Source: Pristionchus mayeri
Taxonomy: Eukaryota; Nematoda; Chromadorea; Rhabditida; Neodiplogasteridae
Direction of reading: 5' to 3'
Length of the DNA: 64,000 nt
Assembly: GCA_036245805.1 (NCBI GenBank)
Contig: BTRK01000002.1
Location: forward strand, 18,903,067 to 18,967,066
The translations under genes were made by a program, and so were the position numbers. Positions 49,058 through 61,000 of this stretch are shown in pieces (within the stretch, counting starts at the first letter, position 1; each line of letters opens with the position of its first letter). The notes under the pieces were generated by a model. It did no database searches and was not told where the DNA came from. It saw nothing but the letters and a program-made list of their open reading frames with translations.

Positions 49058-52000
49058 TCATTCGTCTTCCTCGTCTTCCATCTCTTTCTCTTTCTCCTCT
49101 TCGTCAATAGCGAAAAACATCCTCGCTGATTGGAAGGAGCACCAGAGGAGTTTGAACTCCTGCATCCAATATGATTAGAAACATCATGGATTGAAAAGAA
49201 AATATTGATCACAAAGTAAGATAGAGATGGTATTGATCATGAGAACACTCGCCTTCTCATAGCTGTCCAGTTGGTTGATCTTCAGATTGTTCGTCTTCCC
49301 TCCCTCTGCATTCCGAGTCAGCTCATCCAGTCTCCTGCAAGAGTATTGATTGGAAGGAAGATCAGAGATCATTCTCGCCTCCTCTCCTCATCCACTCTCT
49401 CCAGCACCGATCGGAACCAGTTGAGAGCAGCGAAGGATTCCCAGCAATTGATCACAGTCAGAAGGTAGGTCATACCTGCAGGACACAAATAATCAATAAT
49501 AATTTATCTATCAATCCTGATGCGTGATGAGATCATGAATAGCATGATGGATAGAAAAATAGACGGATAGGTTTATCATGACGTTTACTTCTTTTCTGTT
49601 GGACATTCATCCTTCACTCTAACAAAGAGCCCGATATAAGTACTGACCCAGCACGAATCCATCATCGACGTAGGTCAGTTCCTTGCTCTCTGCTCCTCCT
49701 ACCGTACTCGGTGCCTGACTGGATCCTCCCCCGATTGGAGCCAAGGGAGCACGACGCTTCGAACGCTCCCTGAGAGAGATAGAGATCCCTCTTTTCAGAC
49801 AAAGACCCTTATGCATTTATTAATAATGTATTTAATCCATATAAAGAAAAGTGCTCGTACCAAATAATGCAAAGCACTGGTACCTGCACGATAGCATGTG
49901 TTCGACGTAGTTGATGGTGAGGGCTGGAGTGAGGATGGCCATGGAAGATAGATGGGAGAAGGAAGAGGAAGAGGAGAACGAATCACGGAAGAATCTCACC
50001 AGTTTCTGCAATCACAATATCGATTCTTTCTTCCCTTTCAGATCGTAAAATTGATTACCATAATGGATAAATACATTCCCCTTGTTTTAATTCTGACTCG
50101 ACTATAAAAGGTGAGATCTCCATCATTTTGCTCATTCCTCTCTGCAGATCAGTGGACGCCCGTTCCCCTCTCTCTCTCTCCTCCATCGATACGCATCCTC
50201 AGGTACCGTAATTTTCAATGACTGATTCTGTTTCCACAGAGTCCTTGCGATCTACAGTATCCGCGAACCCCACCTGAGAAGATGAGGAGGATTTTTCTCG
50301 CGTTGCTGTTAATTCCCATCATTCTCGCGTACGAATTCAAGCAAGATGAATGTTACTCGTACGATGACAATCCCGCAGAATTTGTATGTTTCGCCTGATT
50401 TCTTTAATCGTACCCTAACCAACATTTCAGATATGCTTCGTTCGGGATTCGTGCGTAGGAAACGGCCAAGCGAAAAGAATGACCACGGTGCGAAAAGGAG
50501 CCACAAATTACAGAACTGACTGTGATGTACACTTAATGGTGAAGTGAGTGAGGCAGTATTAGGATATCCTTCAAAGGATAGCCATTGGAAAAGAAGCAGC
50601 TTGATTTCAGACAGTATAACAGCACCAGTTACTTCATTCGCTTCATCACTAAATCTAAAGAAATCAAAGTAATGCATGAGGGGCAAACGCTCTACGGATG
50701 TCAATTGAACGACAAAAAACTGAGTCTGATAGAGAGTGCACTCGATGACTCATCCCAACCGAGTATAGAATTAACTCCTTCTTCGGATATCCAAATTATT
50801 CAGAATTGATCTCACCCGAAAAATACACTGGGAAAGGAATGATGATGTGTGAATTATCCGTGAGGATCACTGATGAAGTGAGTATCAGTAGATGATAAGA
50901 AGAACTAACGGAATAATACAACAGTCATTTCCCACCGGAGACATAGACATTGTCTACAAACCAGATGGCAAAGTTGAAGAACCTCTTACCTTGAGTAAAA
51001 ATGATTTCAACCAAATGAAACGTGATTTTGGGTATGCCACTCGTGAGTATTTACAACAGGAGCATCACCATCTCCTCCCTCTTGCAGATAGATGCGATCC
51101 CAGCTCAATTCTCTTGGGTGGTTCGAAGTTCGCGGAGGGAGGATACTCTGTTCTACCTGTTGGTCGATCAATCACCATCTCAAACACATGTCCTTCCTTA
51201 GGTTGTGACTCATTCTGGAAATGGCATCTGTGCACATAAGACGTCTACCATGACGTCAGTTGACTAATTTCTTCCGAACTACCATACTCTCACAACTTAT
51301 GGACACTTCACAATACTCCTATTCACGTTACAGTACCCTTTTATATAATCCTATTCACCCTGATCACTGTAGGTTCGAGAAGGAAGGAGAAGTCGAAGAA
51401 ATCGACTCTATCCAATGCCAATTAGAGGACCCCGAATGCAAACAGAAAACGGGCAGTCCGTGCAAGTGGAAGTACTTCACTGTTCCGAAGGGAGGGAAAG
51501 AGAAGGACAGAAAGGAGGCGCCCGCTCAATTCCAGACTGCTTGCAGGAGAAAGAGTCAGTCTTCCCTCCATTTAGAATCATGAGATCGATTCGAGCTTCA
51601 CCATGGATTGTCTGCAGTGATCGTATTCCATTTCAGTCTGCGGAATGTGCAAGGGGGCCTCTGAGACTTGCGGTAGCAACTGCGCCCTTAAAGAGGGAGA
51701 TGGCTGCAATTTGGAGGTAGAAGATGCACGATCGGCAGCAGGATGATCACTCACTCGATTGCAGTGCAATGGAAGTGAGGAAGGGAAGAGTATTGTGGAA
51801 GTGGACGGAGGGAAAGCAACCAAGGGGAAGTTCGAGTGCACTCTCGATGAGAATGAAGATACGTGAGACTATGAGAGGAGGGAGGAGAGGGAGGAATCAA
51901 TTACAGAAAAGATGAATCAAAGCCTCCCACTGCCTCGTGGACCTTCAATGGGAAGAAATTCACTACTGCTAAGTGCCTCGATTCGAGTACGCGAGAGAGT

Positions 52001-55000
52001 CACAGTTCCACGAAGATCATTCCTGATTTCAGTTAACTGCATAGAGTACGCTCCTCTTCAATTAAAATGCACGAAGCAGGATAAGGAGAATGGTCTATGT
52101 CCCAAGGTAGATAGCACTCGATATGAAAACGTGAGCAGAATGAATTTCAGACCGATAAGAACGATATTAGCTGCCCCGAAGGATCGGAATTGGAGTGAGA
52201 CTAGTGCCTTCTCTCATCCTCCCTCTCTCTCTCTGCAGACTCATCGAATCAGCTGGGAAGATCAAGCCAATTCGAGTTTTCTGCGATACCAAGAAGGGAT
52301 TCTACAACTACACGAAGGCAAAGGGAGACAATTCAACCCTAATCGACAGAAGCAAGGTTCAAGTGGCGTGCACTAGTGAGTCTACCGTAATCCATCTCAT
52401 ACAAACCGTACTCCATTCCGAGTCCGATGTAGTGGCAGCTCAGGCAGGATTTCCCGTGTGGGCAATGATTCTCATCGGCGTTATCGTCCTTCTCATCATT
52501 GGTGGGTTGCCCTCCCTCCCCCTCACCCCTCTCCCTCTCTCTCTCTCCTTCAGTGGTCGTCATCATCTTCTTCTGTCTCTTCTTCTCTCGTCGTCGGAAG
52601 GCCGAAGAGGAGAAGAAGGCGCTGCTGAAGAAGAACGAGAGTGCCCCCTCCAGCACTGACTCGGGCAAACCCCAGGTGGGAAGGGGAGAGGGAAGGGATA
52701 GACTCCGCCCCTTGCAGCCCTCCGTCCCTCGTCCAGTGCACCTCCAGCCATGCAGCACGGCCAAGCAGATCTCCAGCGAGCAGATCAGTGAAGCGACTGC
52801 TGTGGAGAAGACGAAGAAGGAACTCGTGAGTTGCCCCCTCCCCCCTCAGACAACTCGGAAAGAAACATTTCGGAAAACGACATCTCGGAAATTCCATTTC
52901 GGAAAAGGACATTTCGGAAACTTTACACTGTAACTCCACTTTCACTCAATTTTCTTGTTATTTTCAGATACTTCAACTTCATTTACATTGCAATTGATAA
53001 AAAGAAAAAGAAAAATTATATTTTAATCAGGAGAAAATGGTTTCGAAAGTAATGTGCGCGGAATTTTGCCAAAATGTCCGAGATGTCCTTTTCCGAAATG
53101 GTATTTCCGAAACGTCTTTTTCCGAAATGTCATTTTCCGAAATGTTTTTTCCGAGATGTCTTATACCCCCCCCCCCTCCATTCCTCCCTCTCCAGCAAGA
53201 GAAGACGATGATCGAGCCGACTCTCGATCTGGCCACTGCCTACTCTCACGACAAATCCCGCCAGAGCAAGAGGGAGACCAACTCTATCGAGGCTGAAATC
53301 GTGAGTTCCCTCTCCTCCCTCACCTTGATTATGCAATCTCCCCTTGAGATGGACGACAAACACAGTGACGAGCACGAGCAGATCCCCGAGCCAAGTGCCA
53401 CTCTCCGCTCCAAATTCGAAGAGAGCGCCGTGAGTTTGATTACCAGAGAATGAGAAGTGACCTCCCCTCGCTTCAGGCTTCCGCCCTTCCATCGAAAGTG
53501 AGCAAGACGGACAGAAAGGCTGACCAGGTCAAACCACGGCAGTTCGAACTCAATGACAAGGAGGTCAGCTACCCCATTGACTCACCCGATTATCGATCGA
53601 TTGTATTCAGAAGAAGATTGCGAAGGGAGTGTGGAGGAAGAACGACGACTACCCGACGATGGCTGATATCGAGAGTGACTGGGATGATGCGGTGAGGAGA
53701 GAGAGGGGAGGGGGGGAGAGAGGGGGGAGGGGAGGCGATTGCATCATCACGATGAAATGGCCTTCAGAAGGACGGGAAGCCTCCGTCGAAGCAGCGCACT
53801 GCGACTAAGGACATTCCCACTGCAGCCACTCCCTCTGCCAAGGGAACCAAGGGAGCGACTCTGAATGAGAAGGTGCCTCCCCCCTCTCTCCCCCATTGAT
53901 GACTCCTTTCAGACAGCCGAGATGGAGAGACTGCTGGAGCAGTCGGATAGGAAGCTGCAGCGAGTGAGTGAGGAGCCTGCCCCAGCTGCATCCAGGGGAT
54001 CCGACTCGAGAGCATCCGTCAGAAGAACCAGCAACAAGTTCTCCACGGTACGAGAGGAGGAGGGAAGGGGGGAAGGAAGGGAAGGAGTTCAGATAATGAC
54101 GACTCTCGATGCCACTCAAGAGCAGAAGTTCTAGAAGGGGAAAGAAGAACCGATTGACTAACGAGTCCTGACCTCTATCATTTCCAAATAAAATTCATTG
54201 TGATGACGTTAATCTAGCAAAGAATACACATACAAATCGCACGGGTACAAATCAGTCAGTTGTCAATCCCCCTCTCCTACCGTACTCACCTCAATGTACT
54301 GTCTGTTCCTCGCGTCCTGATCTCTGTTCTCCTTGAGCAACTTCTTGATCATCTCCGTTCCATCTTCTGAGTCTGATGGACGACTGAAATGAACAATCCT
54401 TCTCTTATCAATCCACCCTTCCCTCATTCATTCCCTCTGCTCACTTCTCCGTATCCTCTTCCTCTCTATCGTACACGAGTGCATCGCTCACTACGAGATC
54501 AGCAGCTGCCTTCATCGATCGCACGAATCCGAGCGCGTTTCCCAACTGGAAAGCGAACCACTACTGTAACGCCCATTCTGGTCAATAAGCAAATTTTAAG
54601 TAGTACACTGCAACTCTCCCCTTCGTACCTGAGTGATAGTGACTCTGAATCGATCGAAGTAAGTCTCTCCCTCTTCTCCTCCCACTCTTCCCAACTCGCA
54701 CATGGCATTCTTCAGTCTTTCGGCCCTCTTGACTGGATACTGCAATGTAATTATCTCTCTCCTCCCCTCCGTTCCTCCTCTCTCACCATCTTCCTCAATT
54801 GTTTCCTATTCTCATCGAAGTACTTCGTCTCTCCACTCAACATCGCCTTCACGTGCTCATCGTCCAGGAACTCGTTCACTATCGACAACTTCTTCCTCAA
54901 ATATCATCAATAAATATCAGGAAATGCACTCATAAAATTTAGCATAAATTTCTAACTCTAATCAGAAGTTACAGGCAAACAATCAAAACTTTCTTCGAGG

Positions 55001-58000
55001 TAACTGGTTAGAATACTTGTAAATGCAGCTAACGAGAGCGAGTGCAACCTGAGTAGTTGGTAAGCCAGATTGACGGAAGTGTTGACTACTCCCATTCCGT
55101 GCATCCTTAACGAGTTCGAGATGTGCTCCCATGAGAGGATGTGAAGAGTGCGAGAGGACGAACGCTTCTCCACGAACAACTGAAGGAGGAGGGCATTGAT
55201 ATGCATTGTCTTCGATTGGAATGAACATCAAGTCACACCGTACATTGTGGTAGAGGTCGTAGTTGTAGGTGGCAGTGAATGTGTTGAGTGCCTTCATCAC
55301 ATTCACTACATCCAATCCCTGATTGACAATCGAGTGGGGGAGACGGCCATCCAGAGGATTCAGACCGTATCTACAATGAATATACCATCTTGTTTATGTT
55401 CCCCACTGAATGGAAGGTAGGATGAAAGGAGCATTCGAAATAGCTGACCTGAAGTGGGCCATCATGGCCATCTTCGTGTAAGTGTGAGCATCGTGAAGGG
55501 AGACTGCAGTCAGATTGTAGAATGTCCTCTCCAGATACTCCTCCACGAACTCTCAAATGCATTATTACACCAATGACTATTACTCTTGTATTCACATATT
55601 TTTCGAAGTTTCAATAAAACCTAAATAGTCGGGAATAACAAATACCCCTAATGGATACGCTTCTATCGAGTATCCGCAGAGTCATCGTCGACTTGAGGAG
55701 TCGCGTGAAGAAGGCGTGCTTCTCTGCAGGAGTCTTGTCTCTTTCGTCCACCTGATATCAAAGATCAATCTACAGAATACTGGAAAGAGCGCACCTTTAG
55801 ATGTTTGTGACTGAGTACTCTGAGATCATTCTCGATCTCTCCACACAATCCACTCAGGAATTCCTCCCTGAGAGCAGTCCAAATCTCCCTCTGGAATGTC
55901 CTGAGTACTCCTTCCTTCTTCTCCTTCTTCTTCTTCTTCTTCTCCCCGTTCTCTCCTCTCCTCTCCGTCCCTCTCTTCACTAAGACTGCACAGTCAGTGA
56001 TCGCCAGGAATGTCAACTGAAACGGAGAGAATATACTGGAGACAACAGACAATAATATACTGGGGAATCATAATCTCAAGGTACCGTAATCTCCTCGAGA
56101 GGAGGTCTTCCCTCCAGCAGAGTCCCGAAGTAGAGACGGAAGAGATGACGATGGAAGAAGAGGAACGAACAGTCGCATACTCTACAATTATGGATGGATT
56201 ATAAGATTGTACAAAATATTTTAGTTTTATAGTCAGATGTCTTGGATGTATCAAGATTTAAAAAATATTTTTTCAAATAACTATATCTTATCTTAACCAC
56301 AAAATAAACCCAACGCTTTCGCAAGAAAGTGAAAGTTTCACGAGGGGATAGATGCGATTTTTCCCTTAGTAAAAACAGGATTGGCTCAGCTTCATCCCAT
56401 TTAGGCCGATCTTGGCTTTTAGTGAAACATGGCTGAGTGGTCTAGTGGTATGATTCTCGCTTAGGGTGCGAGAGGTCCCGGGTTCAATCCCCGGCTCAGC
56501 CCTATCTTTTTGAATTTATCGATTTGTTCCTTGGAAAACCTGCTTCATTAGCGCTGCAGGAGGGACTATTCAACATGGCTGAATGGTCTAGTGGTATGAT
56601 TCTCGCTTAGGGTGCGAGAGGTCCCGGGTTCAATCCCCGGCTCAGCCCTATCTTTTTGAATTTATCGATTTGTTCCCTGGAAAACCTGCTTCATTAGCGC
56701 TGCAGGAGGGACTATTCAACATGGCTGAGTGGTCTAGTGGTATGATTCTCGCTTAGGGTGCGAGAGGTCCCGGGTTCAATCCCCGGCTCAGCCCTATCCT
56801 TTTGAATTTATCGATTTGTTCCCTGGAAAACCTGCTTCATTAGCGCTGCAGGAGGGACTATTCAACATGGCTGAATGGTCTAGTGGTATGATTCTCGCTT
56901 AGGGTGCGAGAGGTCCCGGGTTCAATCCCCGGCTCAGCCCTATCCTTTTGAATTTATCGATTTGTTCCCTGGAAAACCTGCTTCATTAGCGCTGCAGGAG
57001 GGACTATCCAATATGGCTGAGTGGTCTAGTGGTATGATTCTCGCTTAGGGTGCGAGAGGTCCCGGGTTCAATCCCCGGCTCAGCCCTATCCTTTTGAATT
57101 TATCGATTTGTTCTATGGAAAACCTGCTTCATTAGCGCTGCAGGAGGGACTTTTCAACATCGCTGAGTGGTCTAGTGGTATGATTCTCGCTTAGGGTGCG
57201 AGAGGTCCCGGGTTCAATCCCCGGCTCAGCCCTATCTTTTTGAATTTATCGATTTGTTCCCTGGAAAACCTGCTTCATTAGCGCTGCAGGAGGGACTATT
57301 CAACATGGCTGAGTGGTCTAGTGGTATGATTCTCGCTTAGGGTGCGAGAGGTCCCGGGTTCAATCCCCGGCTCAGCCCTATCCTTTTGAATTTATCGATT
57401 TGTTCCCTGGAAAACCTGCTTCATTAGCGCTGCAGGAGGGACTATCCAATATGGCTGAGTGGTCTAGTGGTATGATTCTCGCTTAGGGTGCGAGAGGTCC
57501 CGGGTTCAATCCCCGGCTCAGCCCTATCCTTTTGAATTTATCGATTTGTTCTATGGAAAACCTGCTTCATTAGCGCTGCAGGAGGGACTATTCAACATGG
57601 CTGAGTGGTCTAGTGGTATGATTCTCGCTTAGGGTGCGAGAGGTCCCGGGTTCAATCCCCGGCTCAGCCCTATCTTTTTGAATTTATCGATTTGTTCCCT
57701 GGAAAACCTGCTTCATTAGCGCTGCAGGAGGGACTATCCAACATGGCTGATTGGTCTAGTGGTATGATTCTCGCCTAGGGTGCGAGAGGTCCCGGGTTCA
57801 ATCCCCGGCTCAGCCCTATCTTTTTGAATTTATCGATTTGTTCCCTGGAAAACCTGCTTCATTAGCGCTGCAGGAGGGACTATCCAACATGGCTGAGTGG
57901 TCTGGTGGTATGATTCTCGCTTAGGGTGCGAGAGGTCCCGGGTTCAATCCCCGGCTCAGCCCTATCTTTTTGAATTTATCGATTTGTTCCCTGGAAAACC

Positions 58001-61000
58001 TGCTTCATTAGGACAATGATCGTTTTCTCCCCATAGGTCGAAAGGTTGGTGAAAAGGAACCATCCCCGGCTTAGCCCTATCTTTTTTTAATTTATCGATT
58101 TGTTCCCTGGAAAACCTGCTTTATTAGCGCTGCAGGAGGGACTATCCAACATGGCTGAGTGGTCTAGTGGTATGATTCTCGCTTAGGGTGCGAGAGGTCC
58201 CGGGTTCAATCCCCGGCTCAGCCCTATCTTTTTGAATTTATCGATTTGTTCCCTGGAAAACCTGCTTCATTAGGACAATGATCGTTTTCTCCCCATAGGT
58301 CGAAAGGTTGGTGAAAAGGAACCAAGCCAACACCCCACCCTGTGGACCGGTGGTTGAAAAAATTAAATCATACCCACGTGATTGGCACGCCTAAGGCATA
58401 TTGATTGATAATAATGATGAATATAAGGGGGGGGGGCTGATCCAACGTTCGGCGATCGCCAAGGCTTTGAGCGCGCTAAGCAAAGATTCAAGGACTTAAA
58501 AACTTTACGAATATCGGCTATTTTCAGCATGTTGTAAGTACTCAAAGTCCTTGAATATTTGCTTACGCGCTCAGCCTTGGCGATCGCCGAACGTTGGATC
58601 AGCCCCCCCTTATATAGATGATACCAGTCCGTAAAGTTGAGCCATATTTAGACAATGCACAACGATTGATTTTTTTTAAACCGTTGGTTCCAATTTAGGT
58701 CGTTACTGTGAAGCTGTCTCTTAATATCTAATTAAAAGTTTTACAGGCATTGATAGCACGAGTAATAACGTTTGATAAAAACCTACCCCGGTTAAAAACA
58801 AACATATCCCAATGCGATTTAAAGCTGTCCGAAAAGGTGCAGTTTGCATCTGTGTTCCACGTGTGTTCCGTGTTGGAAGCAACGCTCTAGGAATGCAATG
58901 TGGCGCATTTGTTTTTAGAAATTCGTCTGTCTGATGAGAGAACTGTAAAACTGTAAACGTACCCCCACTTTTTGACACTTTTTTCATTTGTGGATTGTAC
59001 GTTTTACTTTTTCATTGGCAAAACGTACACCCCTCAGGAACCAAGCCTTTCGACCTATGTTTCTCCCTTGGTGAGCACTCACCTCGCAATGAGTCTTCTC
59101 GGTCTCGACAGCGTTTCCAGTCTGGACAAGAGTGAGTTCAACTGTGGCCACTCTGGCAACGAACGAAGCTTCTGAAAGAATGAATAATACTGAAGTGGTG
59201 GTGTTTATTTATGAGCAACTATTGCTAAAATTGAAATTTTCTCGAAATATACTACATGCACTGCATCGAATTTGTGCGCATTCATGCAATTAGGAGTTCT
59301 GATGAATAGAAGTATCTACCTTGTGATGGGCGATATCGAGAGAGACTGCAGCGACCACCAGACGAGCACGAGAAGCTGAAGAGGAGAGGGGAATTAGAGT
59401 GAAGAAGTAGACATTGCCCATGGGCAGATACATACAGCATCAATCTATACGCGTCCATTCGGTTTTTATTCATCTGGTACAAACAACAAGAGGGGCGTAC
59501 CACTAGAGAGGAGTACGGTGGCTGCTACATTGAGTGCCTCTACAGAGTGAATTCCCTTCTCGCCCTCCTCCCTCAGCACTGATCTACCATGGTCGATGGC
59601 CGAGATTATGTGGCATCTGAGAGAGCACAAGGATGAAACTAATCGAGAGATCAAAGATCACCTCCACTGCTGACAGGCCTGCTGAGAGACTTCAACCACA
59701 ACGGGCCAGAAATCGGAGAACGTCTTCGAAATTAACTGAAAGTCACAATAAGTAAACAGAATAAAATATTCTTCATTGAATCAATCCATCCAGATTGGGG
59801 TGTCTTGTCATACTCACCTTGATGCTCTGTACTACAGTGAGTACTCTCTCCATGGCACTTCTCCTCATGGCCATCTCTTCCCCTCTGGCTGCACTATTGA
59901 GAAGAGTCTTGAGAAGACGAGACTGAGTATCCGCCAATCGAGCACCCTCAACATCATACACTTTTATTACACTCAATGTAAATTAACTTACAATTAGTAA
60001 GTTTTCGCTGCACAACTCTGGAAATAGTAGTACAATTTTCACATCGGCTAATTTTCGGGTTGAATATCTCATTATCAACTATCGAAACTGATAAAATGCA
60101 AAGTATCTTCCCTCCCTCCCCATCTCTTCACCATTCATTCCCTCCCCTTCCTCTCCTCGTGAGTGGTCTCTCCCTCGATGACTACACTCACTCAAGCGAA
60201 CGAGGCCTTGACGACTGCACAGGTATCTCATCCTCCTCCCCTCCCCTCTCCTCTACCGTATTCCCTTTTCCGCAGACAAAGACTCCCCCAAGTGCTGCGA
60301 GGCGACTGAGTCATGTGAGTACTGTAGGAGTGGAAGATATCGATCGAGTAGCGATTGCAGCAACGGAAGTTGATGAATTGCGATGAGTGGGAGGACGTGA
60401 CGTACGGAGATATTCTGACGGAGAAGAAGCAGATCGCACTGTCGAGGTGAGGAGAGAGAGAGAGAGTCTTGACCTACCCTCTCCCCTGAGGGCGAAGACG
60501 AAGGGAGGAGGGAGTGCGAAGGGAGAGAGTCAACAGATGGTCGTCTTGTGGTATCTGCATGGGAAGCCACTCATGGGAAGGGGATGGATAGAGGACAATG
60601 CACTCAAGGCCATCTTCGTCAGCAAGGGAAAGGTAGGAGCATCTCCCCTCCCCTCGACTACCTTCCCTTCCCTCTAGGAGTACACTGGAAGACAACTGGC
60701 GGGCATCCAAGTACTCGTCCAGTCCTCCTCCCTCTCTGTCGGATTCGAATACGTATGGATGAATTTCGAGCAGGTACTCCCCCCCCCCCTCCCCTCTCAT
60801 CTCCTCTCCCTCTCAGTGGAACAGTCTGGCAGACAAGGACATCACGACTGCAGTGCAAGTTGGCCATGTCGCCCCCTGCATCATCAACCACGAAGGGAAG
60901 GAAGTGTTGGGTGAGTGCCCCCCCCTCCACCCCCCCCCCTGACTCCGCCCCTTGCAGGCAGTCTGGAGATGGACACTGAAGTGGCAGAGGGATTCGTCGA

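Noticed and set aside
54389..54913. 174-codon plus-strand open frame
   Set aside because: It lies antisense to confirmed SWIP exons (54445-54545, 54629-54739, 54787-54903).
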